This document shows positions 8,815 through 16,416 of a DNA stretch of 64,000 nt, piece after piece. The notes beneath the pieces were generated by a model. The model had not been told where the DNA came from, ran no database searches, and saw nothing but the letters and a program-made list of their open reading frames with translations. Positions within the stretch are counted from its first letter, which is position 1. Each line of letters begins with the position of its first letter. Source of the DNA: Chryseobacterium binzhouense (GTDB taxonomy: Bacteria > Bacteroidota > Bacteroidia > Flavobacteriales > Weeksellaceae); assembly GCF_007474545.1 (NCBI RefSeq), contig NZ_VKOG01000001.1, positions 1,054,001 through 1,118,000 on the forward strand. Direction: 5' to 3'. The position numbers and the translations under genes were made by a program.

Positions 8815-8828
8815 TCGATTAAAATCAA
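8815..8828. promoter_or_regulatory. FNR-box-like site
   Basis: TCGAT-TAAA-ATCAA matches the FNR consensus TTGAT-N4-ATCAA at nine of ten positions. It is about 130 bases upstream of the CinA-SDR gene and 208 bases upstream of ccoG. The rest of the 353-base gap (8608-8960) shows nothing else recognisable. Confidence 0.45.
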
Positions 8829-8960
8829 CTTAATCACAATCATTGTACGAACTATTAATATGGAAGTTTATTCTGGACAGCCTTATAAATGGATATGCCG
8901 TTTTCAATTGAGAAGTGATTCAATCTAAGGAATATATTTCCTGCTTAATTCTTATATTTT

Positions 8961-10223
8961 ATGGAACTTGAAAAAAATCTTCTTTCCGAAATCGGACAGT
9001 TGTTAGCAGATATTGATGAAACTGTAGCTGTTGCAGAAAGTGTTACCTCTGGTTATCTTCAGTTTTGCCTTTCTCAGATGAAAGATGCCTCAAAATTTTA
9101 TTGGGGCGGAATTACCACTTATACCCTTGATGAAAAAGTAAAATTTCTACAGATCAGCAGGAAAGAAGGCGAGAAATGCGATTGTGTATCAGAAAATATC
9201 TCTGAAGTAATGGCATTGAATGTTGCAAAATCTTTCCAGACCGACTGGGGAATATCAGTAACAGGTTATGCTACTCCTGTAGAAGAATCAGATTTTAAAC
9301 TTTTTGCCTACTTTAGTTTTAGTCATAAAGGCAAAATTGTTTACAACAAAAGATTAGACCTGCATCCGCGTACACAGTCTCAGAATGCGCAGATTTGTTA
9401 TGCAGAATATATTTTAGGATGCTTTAAAATACAATTGGAAAAACATCTTTCACAACAATATGATAATACTATGGAAAATTTAACTTTAAAAGATAAAACT
9501 GCACTTATTACCGGTGGCAACAGCGGAATAGGAAAAGCCATTGCTCTTCTTTTTGCAGAACATGGAGCCAATGTTGCCATTATGTACTATGATGGAGATG
9601 ATGAAGCAAAATCTACTGAGGAAGAAATTGTTGCATCCGGTAACAAATGCATGATGATGAAGGGAGACGTCGGTGACAGCAGTTTCTGCGAGCAATCTGT
9701 GCAGAAAATAATGGATGAATGGGGACAGATTGATATTTTGATTAATAATGCAGGAACACAGATTCCTTCAGATAATATTGTCAATCTAAAAGAAGACGAC
9801 ATCCGCAAAACTTTCAATTCAAATATTATCGGGATGATATTGCTTACAAAAGCTGTTTTTCCACACTTGAAGGAGGGCGGATGTATTATCAATACAACAT
9901 CAGCCGTAGCGTATCAGGGACACGCAGAATTACTGGATTATTCTGCGACAAAAGGAGCAATAGTTTCATTTACCCGTTCACTTGCTTTACAGGCAAAACC
10001 ATTGGGAATAAGAGTAAATGCTGTAGCTCCCGGTCCGGTAGCAACACCGCTTACAAAAAAAACTTTCGGAGAAGAGGAAGAAGATCAAAGCCAACCGCCT
10101 TTGCAGAGAAATGCTTCTACAGAAGAAATTGCTCACAGCTACTTATTTCTGGTTAGTGACGGATCCGTACAAATGACAGGTCAGGTTTTGCATCCGAACG
10201 GCGGAATTATTGTAAATGGCTAA
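8961..10223 (+). CDS. Fusion of a CinA C-terminal-like domain with a short-chain dehydrogenase
   Basis: A 420-residue protein in one open frame. Residues 1-165 resemble the CinA/PncC nicotinamide-nucleotide amidase domain: AESVTSG replaces the usual AESCTGG, followed by GGITTYTLDEKVKFL and GISVTGYA. Residues 171-420 are a complete SDR: LITGGNSGIG, NNAGTQ, catalytic YSATK and a C-terminal QVLHPNGG motif. An in-frame ATG at 9471 opens the SDR half, so a shorter SDR protein could also be translated. Normally these are two separate proteins, so this is either a true fusion or loss of a stop codon between neighbours. Only 12 bases separate it from the alpha-amylase gene, indicating an operon. Confidence 0.8.
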   Translation: MELEKNLLSEIGQLLADIDETVAVAESVTSGYLQFCLSQMKDASKFYWGGITTYTLDEKVKFLQISRKEGEKCDCVSENISEVMALNVAKSFQTDWGISVTGYATPVEESDFKLFAYFSFSHKGKIVYNKRLDLHPRTQSQNAQICYAEYILGCFKIQLEKHLSQQYDNTMENLTLKDKTALITGGNSGIGKAIALLFAEHGANVAIMYYDGDDEAKSTEEEIVASGNKCMMMKGDVGDSSFCEQSVQKIMDEWGQIDILINNAGTQIPSDNIVNLKEDDIRKTFNSNIIGMILLTKAVFPHLKEGGCIINTTSAVAYQGHAELLDYSATKGAIVSFTRSLALQAKPLGIRVNAVAPGPVATPLTKKTFGEEEEDQSQPPLQRNASTEEIAHSYLFLVSDGSVQMTGQVLHPNGGIIVNG

Positions 10224-10235
10224 AAATCTGTAACC

Positions 10236-11711
10236 ATGATTAACGGAGTTATTTTTCAGTTTTTTCACTGGTATCATGAGGGCGATCTCTGGAATGAATT
10301 TGCAGAAAAGGCATCATATCTGAATGAATTAGGAATAACGGCTGTTTGGCTGCCGCCTGCAACAAAGTGTTTTCTTGGTACGGAGGGAAGGGGTTATGAT
10401 GTTTACGATCATTATGATTTGGGGGAATTTTTCCAGAAAGGAACGGTGAGAACAAGATACGGAACTAAGCAGGAATATCTTAATGCTATTCAGAAAGCAC
10501 ACGAGTGCAACATTCAGGTATATGCCGATGTGGTGTTAAATCATAAAATGGGCGGTGATAAAACTGAAAGCGTAACTGTGCATGAAGTTGATGCTGAAAA
10601 CCGGACTCAGAAAATAGGAAATCCTTTTCAGGCGGAAACTAAGACATATTTTAATTTTCCAGGCAGAAACGGAATGTATTCTGATTTTGTATGGGATTAT
10701 CAATGTTTTAGCGGAATTGATATTATTAAAGTAAACGGAGAAGAAAAAAAAGGAATTTTTAAGATCCACAATAATTCCGGCACCGAATGGGATGATTCTG
10801 CAAGTCACCAGTTCGGAAACTATGACTATCTCATGGGTGCAGATGTTGAATATCGAAACCCTGAAGTAGCAGAGCAAGTAAAAAACTGGTTAAAATGGTA
10901 TTTGGACCTTACCAAAGCAGATGGTATAAGGCTGGATGCGCTTAAGCATATTTCATCAGATTTCCTTATACAACTTATTGATTTTATTAAGAATGAAATT
11001 AATGAAGATTGTTTTATAATAGGTGAGTACTGGAAAGATAAGCCTGATATGATGTCTGCTTTTTCGGAAAAGATTAATCATCAGATTTCATTGTTTGATG
11101 TGCCTCTTCATTACAATTTTCATGAAGCTTCAAAAAAATACAGTAAATATGACCTGCGAACAATTTTAAAAAACAGCTTTTTAGAAGAGCATGCCCGGAT
11201 TTCTGTATCATTTGTTGAAAATCATGATACACAGCCTTTGCAGGGATTAGAATCTTCGGTTAATGAATGGTTTAAACCTTTAGCTTATGCGATAATATTA
11301 CTTATGGAAAAGGCATATCCGTGTGTTTTTTATGCAGATTTTTATGGAGCTGAATATTGTGATGCTAAAGATGGCGCAATTCAGAGAATAACATTAAACA
11401 AAGTTGAAATTCTTCCGAAATTACTTGAAGCCAGAAAGAGATTTGCTCTGGGCAACCAGATCAATTATTTTGATCATCCCAACTGTATCGCATGGCTTAG
11501 AAAGGGGAGTGATATCTCTTTATCCTGTCTGGTTATTATTTCTAATGGTAATGTTGATCGAAAAGCAATTACCCTTGGAAGCTGTTTCGGCAAAAGTAAA
11601 TTTGTTGATTTTTTAGGTTACAGATCCGAAACTGTTGAGTGTGATGAAAATGGCAAAGGAACCTTCATGGTAAACCCCAAATCTGTAAGTATTTGGGTAA
11701 TGGAATCCTAA
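10236..11711 (+). CDS. Cytoplasmic alpha-amylase (GH13, AmyA type)
   Basis: A 491-residue glycoside hydrolase without signal peptide, close in length to cytoplasmic AmyA (about 495). The GH13 conserved regions are present in order: DVVLNHK (I), GIRLDALKH with the nucleophile Asp (II), IIGEYW with the acid/base Glu (III) and FVENHDTQ (IV). It hydrolyses internal alpha-1,4 bonds of maltodextrins or glycogen. It begins 12 bases after the CinA-SDR gene, an operon partner without an obvious metabolic link. Confidence 0.9.
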   Translation: MINGVIFQFFHWYHEGDLWNEFAEKASYLNELGITAVWLPPATKCFLGTEGRGYDVYDHYDLGEFFQKGTVRTRYGTKQEYLNAIQKAHECNIQVYADVVLNHKMGGDKTESVTVHEVDAENRTQKIGNPFQAETKTYFNFPGRNGMYSDFVWDYQCFSGIDIIKVNGEEKKGIFKIHNNSGTEWDDSASHQFGNYDYLMGADVEYRNPEVAEQVKNWLKWYLDLTKADGIRLDALKHISSDFLIQLIDFIKNEINEDCFIIGEYWKDKPDMMSAFSEKINHQISLFDVPLHYNFHEASKKYSKYDLRTILKNSFLEEHARISVSFVENHDTQPLQGLESSVNEWFKPLAYAIILLMEKAYPCVFYADFYGAEYCDAKDGAIQRITLNKVEILPKLLEARKRFALGNQINYFDHPNCIAWLRKGSDISLSCLVIISNGNVDRKAITLGSCFGKSKFVDFLGYRSETVECDENGKGTFMVNPKSVSIWVMES

Positions 11712-11730
11712 AAGTTCCTTTGCCTTGTAA

Positions 11731-12138
11731 TTATTTTATTCTGTTGTATATCAATTTGGTAACTATTGCTCCAAATGTGTAATATCCTATGGTCATTAGC
11801 TTTTTCTTGTTGTTTTCGGCTACAGGTGTATCGTCTAATCCTAATTTTTCGGGAAGCATTATAGCACCAACGCCTGCTGCAATACCGCTGAGAACTTCAT
11901 GATTGGTTGCCGTTCCTGCATAATAAACTGCATTGCTGATAACGTCACCAGCTAACGTAGCTGCGTAAATAGTATCAGGATCAGATAATTGTATATCATT
12001 GGCTTCAGCAGCTTTTTGCAATGCTTCTTCTCCAATTTCATTAATGTGCGGAACGTCTTCAAAATTCTTTCTGATGACTTCATGCAGGATGTTGAGGGCG
12101 ATCGCTCCTCCCAGTCCTGCGATTAATTTCTTAAGCAT
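11731..12138 (-). CDS. Hypothetical membrane-associated protein
   Basis: A 135-residue protein with hydrophobic, Gly/Ala-rich stretches at about 4-20, 62-82 and 85-97 and near the C terminus (YYTFGAIVTKLIY). No family is recognised. It lies 24 bases downstream of the type II NADH dehydrogenase gene on the same strand, so the two probably form an operon and it may act at the membrane beside that enzyme. Confidence 0.65.
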   Translation of the reverse strand: MLKKLIAGLGGAIALNILHEVIRKNFEDVPHINEIGEEALQKAAEANDIQLSDPDTIYAATLAGDVISNAVYYAGTATNHEVLSGIAAGVGAIMLPEKLGLDDTPVAENNKKKLMTIGYYTFGAIVTKLIYNRIK

Positions 12139-12162
12139 AATATATTTATTTTAAGTGATAAT

Positions 12163-13428
12163 TTATGATTTACTGTTCTTTCCGGGCTGCATGATCATTC
12201 TGATAGAAGGATTATTGGTAATAAACAATCTGAACCATTCTGTAGCCAGTCTTATTTTAGTTCTGAAACCGGTCAGCGGAATTATATGGATAAAAAGCCA
12301 GGTAAGCCAGGCAAAAAATCCGGTGTAGGAAAAAGCCGGGAGATCTACTACGGCTTTAAATTTAGATATAATAGCCATACTTCCTTTATTCTTGTAGATA
12401 AATGGCTGCATAGCCTCTCTTTTTCTATGTTTCTGAATATTTTTAGCAGCCAGTTTCGCCTGTTGAATAGCGACCTGTGCAACTTGAGGATGACCTTTTG
12501 GATATTCTTTATCATTAAGCTGCAGGCAAATATCGCCTAATGCAAAAATATTTTCAAAACCGGCAACACGGTTGTACTCATCAACCAGGATTCTTCTTCC
12601 TTTTCCTAAAGCATCTTCAGGAATCCCCGGAACTTCTTTTCCTATAACTCCTGAAGTCCAGATCAGGCTTTCTGTCTGGATTTTCTTTCCGTCAGATAAG
12701 ATGACATTTCCGTCAATATAGTCTTTCACCGAGACATTCAGAAGGATGTTTACACCAAGTCTTTGTAGATTTTCATAAGCTGATTTTTGTGCCTCATCAC
12801 TCATAGGAGATAATAGAGTAGGGAGCGCATCCACAAGGTAAAGGTGAGAAAGATTAAGCGGAATCTCCGGATATTCTTTTTCGGCAATATAAGATCCCAT
12901 CTCTGCGATCATTCCGGCAAGTTCCACACCTGTTGGTCCGCCTCCTGCAATTACAATATTCTGCAGACGTTCTGCTTTTTCTGGATCTTTGTTTCTGGAT
13001 GCCTCTTCTAAGGTTAGCAAAATATGATTTCTAAGATATAACGCTTCATGGATAGTTTTCATCGGAAGAGCGCATTTTTTTACATTTTCCATACCAAAAA
13101 AATTGGTCTCGGTTCCCATACAGATTACCAGATAATCATAAGATATAATGCCATTGTCGGTCTCAATAGTTTTTGTTTCAGAATTAATTTTTTTAAGACT
13201 TCCCATGTGAAAATTAAAATTTTCATAGTCTGCAAAAAGCTTTCTGAAAGGATAGCTGATGTGTGAAGGCTCTATAAAGGCTGTAGCAACCTGGTAAATA
13301 AGAGGAGGAAAAAAGTGGTAATTATTTCTGTCAACCAAAGTTATTGTGAAATTCTTATTATCAGCAATATTTTTTATCAAATTAATTCCGGCAAAACCTC
13401 CTCCAAGTATAACGATGTGGTTTTTCAT
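12163..13428 (-). CDS. ndh: Type II NADH:quinone oxidoreductase (NDH-2)
   Basis: A 421-residue FAD enzyme. The FAD-binding beta-alpha-beta motif ILGGGFAGINL is at the N terminus and the NAD(P)H motif IAGGGPTGVELAG at about 157-169. A conserved AxGD motif (FALGDI) follows near 290. A hydrophobic stretch near 375-395 (FFAWLTWLFIHIIPL) fits membrane attachment. NDH-2 passes electrons from NADH to menaquinone without proton pumping. The promoter presumably lies in the 273-base gap 13429-13701 shared with the divergent lipoprotein gene. Confidence 0.88.
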   Translation of the reverse strand: MKNHIVILGGGFAGINLIKNIADNKNFTITLVDRNNYHFFPPLIYQVATAFIEPSHISYPFRKLFADYENFNFHMGSLKKINSETKTIETDNGIISYDYLVICMGTETNFFGMENVKKCALPMKTIHEALYLRNHILLTLEEASRNKDPEKAERLQNIVIAGGGPTGVELAGMIAEMGSYIAEKEYPEIPLNLSHLYLVDALPTLLSPMSDEAQKSAYENLQRLGVNILLNVSVKDYIDGNVILSDGKKIQTESLIWTSGVIGKEVPGIPEDALGKGRRILVDEYNRVAGFENIFALGDICLQLNDKEYPKGHPQVAQVAIQQAKLAAKNIQKHRKREAMQPFIYKNKGSMAIISKFKAVVDLPAFSYTGFFAWLTWLFIHIIPLTGFRTKIRLATEWFRLFITNNPSIRMIMQPGKNSKS

Positions 13429-13640
13429 AAGTAAAATAAAATGTGAGTAGTGTATAATGACCGCTTCAATAATAAGACCAAAGAAGATTGCAATAGGATC
13501 ATTTTAATACATAGGTACTAATTATTGCTTTAAATTTTAATTTTTAGTAATGAAAAATTGGATTTGAATAATTTATTTCAGGATATTTTCAGGGATAGAT
13601 ATTATTAAAATAATTGATTATTTTTAAAATTCTGATAATT

Positions 13641-13655
13641 TGGCAGCAAAATTGT
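13641..13655 (+). promoter_or_regulatory. Sigma-54-like promoter
   Basis: TGGCAG-CAAAA-TTGT matches the -24/-12 consensus TGGCAC-N5-TTGC except for the last base of each element, with exact spacing. It would start transcription near 13666, about 36 bases before the DUF4142 gene. Confidence 0.4.
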
Positions 13656-13701
13656 TAGTAAAACACAAAACAAATTACATTAATCAACCAAATAAAATAT
13701 T

Positions 13702-14313
13702 ATGAAAAATTCAATTCTTACAGTTCTGGCTGTTGCAGCTATGGTTTCATGTAACAAAAAAGAAACAACCACTGCAGACAATTCTTCTGATACTATGATG
13801 ATGACAAATTCTGATTCTATGACAACGCTGGATGACTCGGCTACAACTGCAGGTACAATGGGAACAGAAAACTCAATGCTTAGCTCGCAGGACAAAATGT
13901 TTGCAGATGCAGCAGCAAGCGGAGGAATGATGGAAGTAATGATGGGAAAATTAGCTGAAACCAATGCAACCAGCGAAACTGCAAAATCTTTAGGGGCAAT
14001 GATGGTAAAAGATCACAGTGCAGCTAATGAAGAGCTTAAAAAATGGGCTGAAGCAAACAATTACACATTGCCTACGTCAATGAAAGCAGAACATCAAAAA
14101 AAATATGATGAACTGAAAATGAAAAAAGGAGCAGAATTTGATAAAATGTATGCCGACATGATGGTTACAGATCATAAAAAAGATATTGCTGAATTCAAAA
14201 AGCAAGCTGCTGAAGGAACTGAATCTTCTCTTAAAACATTTGCAGGTAATAAGGTTTCTACCTTAGAGCATCATTTGATGGAAGCTGAAAAAGCAAAATC
14301 TACTTTAAAATAA
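13702..14313 (+). CDS. DUF4142 lipoprotein
   Basis: A 203-residue protein with a lipoprotein signal (MKNSILTVLAVAAMVSC, lipid Cys17), a Thr/Ser/Asp/Met-rich linker (20-65) and a C-terminal helical domain from about 68. The segment KSLGAMMVKDHSAANEELKKWA followed by MVTDHKKDIAEFKK is typical of DUF4142, a ferritin-like helical domain with paired Asp-His motifs (KDH, TDHKKD). It would be anchored in an outer or cytoplasmic membrane. Function is unknown; members are often linked to envelope stress. A sigma-54-like promoter precedes it. Confidence 0.82.
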   Translation: MKNSILTVLAVAAMVSCNKKETTTADNSSDTMMMTNSDSMTTLDDSATTAGTMGTENSMLSSQDKMFADAAASGGMMEVMMGKLAETNATSETAKSLGAMMVKDHSAANEELKKWAEANNYTLPTSMKAEHQKKYDELKMKKGAEFDKMYADMMVTDHKKDIAEFKKQAAEGTESSLKTFAGNKVSTLEHHLMEAEKAKSTLK

Positions 14314-14330
14314 TTGATTAGTCAGATAAA

Positions 14331-14370
14331 AAAAGCCGTTGTTTAAATATAAATAACGGCTTTTAATTTT
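14331..14370. terminator. Bidirectional terminator
   Basis: AAAAGCCGTTGTTTA (14331-14345) pairs with TAAATAACGGCTTTT (14350-14364) with one wobble or mismatch. It has A- and T-tracts on both sides and serves the convergent lipoprotein and MarR genes. Confidence 0.85.
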
Positions 14371-14376
14371 TAAAAT

Positions 14377-15024
14377 TTATTTGATTATTTCATTAATTTT
14401 AGAAATATTTTCGTTTTTGTATTCTGTATAAACATGAGAATGAAAATCATTTAATTTTCTGAGTAATTCCAAAAGCTCGGTCTTCTCTTTATTTTCAAGT
14501 TTTCCGGCGAGAATTCTGGAAGTCATATTCACTTTTTCAACGGAACGGTGGAAATAATCTTCGCCTTTTTCGGTGAGGTTCAAACGTTTGCTTCTTTTAT
14601 CTTCGCTGTCGTTTTTTTCCTCAATTAAGCCATATTCCAGCAGACGTTTGATGATTTGAGTTCCGGTTTGCTTTTCGTGTCCGTTTCTTTCAATCAACTG
14701 AATTTTAGTAAGATTAGGCTCATCTTTTAGTCGGTAGAGATAGGTAAATTCTTCATTGGCAAGTTCTGGAAAATCATTCAAACCTTTTCGAATGAGTTGT
14801 TTAGAATATCGTCCCAAAAGCAAAACCTGTTTGCAGATCTCATTTTCTGTGAACGAAACCTGATGCTGTTCTTTCTTAAAAAGCTTGGTCGGACTTTCTT
14901 TTCTGTATTTTTTATCATTCAGCCATAACCTGAAATCCTCAACGGTGGAGTGAGGTCTGTAAGCATCGGAATTTTCAAATTCTTTAACCTGATGAAGCAG
15001 ATCAATGAAAAAGTCAGTATTCAT
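14377..15024 (-). CDS. MarR-family winged-helix transcriptional regulator
   Basis: A 215-residue regulator. The winged helix-turn-helix lies at about 95-165 (FTYLYRLKDEPNLTKIQLIERN, then GTQIIKRLLEYGLIEEKNDSEDKRSKRLNLTEKG), with the MarR wing motif DxRSKxxxLTxxG. Flanking helices would form the dimer. It is 32 bases downstream of an SDR gene on the same strand. A TAAATTTG box ends only four bases before the ATG, so a leaderless transcript is possible. Its position at the edge of the photolyase island suggests local control, but this is inference. Confidence 0.85.
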   Translation of the reverse strand: MNTDFFIDLLHQVKEFENSDAYRPHSTVEDFRLWLNDKKYRKESPTKLFKKEQHQVSFTENEICKQVLLLGRYSKQLIRKGLNDFPELANEEFTYLYRLKDEPNLTKIQLIERNGHEKQTGTQIIKRLLEYGLIEEKNDSEDKRSKRLNLTEKGEDYFHRSVEKVNMTSRILAGKLENKEKTELLELLRKLNDFHSHVYTEYKNENISKINEIIK

Positions 15025-15028
15025 AGTA

Positions 15029-15036
15029 CAAATTTA
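15029..15036 (-). promoter_or_regulatory. -7 box (TAAATTTG) before the MarR gene
   Basis: On the minus strand TAAATTTGTACTAT runs into the ATG at 15024. The same 14 bases occur at the ribA promoter (21905-21918). A start point 5-7 bases after the box would coincide with the ATG. Confidence 0.4.
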
Positions 15037-15056
15037 ATATAAATATTTTTTCTTTT

Positions 15057-15755
15057 TTACAGTTTTACACTTCCCATTCCGCCATCAATTCCAAAAATCT
15101 GTCCCGTAATCCACGATGACTTATCGGAAACAAGGAAAGCTGCCATTTCAGCAATTTCTTCAGCAGTTCCTACTCTTTGCAAAGGATGTCTTTTCGCAGA
15201 GGCTTCCCTTTTCTCGGATGTTGCTAAAAGCTGTGAAGCTAGGTTCGTATCCGTTAAAGAAGGTGCAATTGCATTCACTCTGATTTTTTGTACCGAAAAT
15301 TCTGCCGCCAGACTTTTCGTAAGACCTTCTACTGCGTTTTTGCTGGCTGCAATTGAAGCGTGAAAAGGCATTCCCAGTTTTGCCGCTACGGAACTGAAAA
15401 GCACAACCGAAGCTGAATCTGATTTTTTAAGATTCGGTAACAGTTTCTGAATCAATTTTACCGCTCCCAAAACATTGATCTCAAAATCATTCTTAAAATC
15501 ATCCACAGAAAGTCGGTTAAAAGGTTTTAAATTAATACTTCCCGGTGCATAAATCAATCCGTCGATAATTTCCGGAAAACTGATTTCCTCTAAATTTCCC
15601 GAAAGAATATCCATTGTGTGGAATTCGATATTCGGATGATTCAATTCAGGATTTTCCGTTCTGGAAATTCCGATAATTTTGTTTTGTTCTGAAAGGATTT
15701 TTGCCGTTGCCAATCCAATTCCTTTTCCGCAACCGATGATGACGATATTTTTCAT
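15057..15755 (-). CDS. Short-chain dehydrogenase/reductase
   Basis: A 232-residue SDR. The cofactor loop IIGCGKGIGLATA is at 5-17, a variant of TGxxxGIG in which Gly-Cys replaces Thr-Gly. The usual NNAG is changed to YAPGS. The catalytic Ser is in FSSVAAK, but the tyrosine of YxxxK is replaced: the segment reads HASIAASKNAV, with Ser where Tyr is expected. The C-terminal QIFGIDGGM motif is normal. The changes at NNAG and YxxxK make it uncertain whether it is a working dehydrogenase. It lies upstream of the MarR gene in the same direction. Confidence 0.8.
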   Translation of the reverse strand: MKNIVIIGCGKGIGLATAKILSEQNKIIGISRTENPELNHPNIEFHTMDILSGNLEEISFPEIIDGLIYAPGSINLKPFNRLSVDDFKNDFEINVLGAVKLIQKLLPNLKKSDSASVVLFSSVAAKLGMPFHASIAASKNAVEGLTKSLAAEFSVQKIRVNAIAPSLTDTNLASQLLATSEKREASAKRHPLQRVGTAEEIAEMAAFLVSDKSSWITGQIFGIDGGMGSVKL

Positions 15756-15776
15756 AATGATTTATTTTTATGTTTT

Positions 15777-15980
15777 TGAACACGAAGTTCACAAGGTTTA
15801 CATTTTGAGACACTTCGACAAGCTCAGTGTGACATCTCTAATACTAACTGTTTTTACGTTGTCAGGCTGAACTTAGTTTATCCTGAGTCTGGCGAAATAA
15901 AGTCTCTATTTACAATGCTTTTTTGCTCTTTTACAAACTTTATTTTCAAACAATTCTTTTGTGGCTTTTGCGGTTAAATC
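15777..15980. repeat. Flavobacterial-type intergenic repeats
   Basis: The gap holds fragments that recur between genes in this group: CTTCGACAAGCTCAGTGTGACA at 15813-15834, a related TTGTCAGGCTGAAC at about 15860, and a 65-base block (15917-15980) ending CTTTTGCGGTTAAAT. The last block resembles 19386-19452; both end right at the 3' end of a minus-strand gene. Confidence 0.5.
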
Positions 15981-15982
15981 AA

Positions 15983-16264
15983 CTACCTTTTCGAAATTTT
16001 ATTATTGCTGATAACTCTCTGTCTGCTGCATTTAAAGCGGTTAATCTCTTCACTTCTTTTTTTCAAATGTTTCTGGCTCACTCCCGAATTCACTCTTTTT
16101 CTCCAAAGCTTAAAACTCGATTCCTTCAGTTCCGAACGCATCAGTTCAATGACTTCCGAGTCACTGATTCCAAACTGAAATTGTATCGCTTCAAACGGCG
16201 TTCGGTCTTCCCACGCCATTTCGATGATTCTGTCGATTTGCTGTATGTTGAGGTTTTTGTTCAT
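15983..16264 (-). CDS. TIGR03643-family protein
   Basis: A 93-residue protein. Its first 75 residues (IDRIIEMAWEDRTPFEAIQF, then FGISDSEVIELMRSELKESSFKLWRKRV) match the small helical TIGR03643 family, which is typically encoded beside cryptochromes and photolyases. The biochemical role is unknown; the helical, basic sequence could bind nucleic acid. It lies downstream of the two photolyase-family genes on the same strand, as expected for the family. Confidence 0.82.
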   Translation of the reverse strand: MNKNLNIQQIDRIIEMAWEDRTPFEAIQFQFGISDSEVIELMRSELKESSFKLWRKRVNSGVSQKHLKKRSEEINRFKCSRQRVISNNKISKR

Positions 16265-16299
16265 TTTTTATTTTGATAAATATTCTATCAATTGCCTCG

Positions 16300-16379
16300 G
16301 GCTTTAGCCAAAATATATTTTAAGTTTTGGCTAAAGCCAACCATTTTATTCCTTTTTTGCAAACGGGTTAAAACCCGTT
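16300..16379. repeat. Two-hairpin dispersed repeat element
   Basis: GGCTTTAGCCAAAA (16300-16313) pairs perfectly with TTTTGGCTAAAGCC (16325-16338), and AACGGGTT (16362-16369) with AACCCGTT (16372-16379). This GGCTAAAGCC plus AACGGGTT...AACCCGTT arrangement is of the kind often seen between genes in Chryseobacterium and relatives. It lies between the TIGR03643 and photolyase genes and could act as an mRNA processing or termination structure. Confidence 0.6.
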
Positions 16380-16416
16380 CCTATTGATATTAAATTCTTG
16401 TATGATTAAAAAATCA

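Noticed and set aside
15923-16276. Plus-strand ORF opposite the TIGR03643 gene
   Set aside because: It is the antisense shadow of a recognisable family member and has no start signal of its own.
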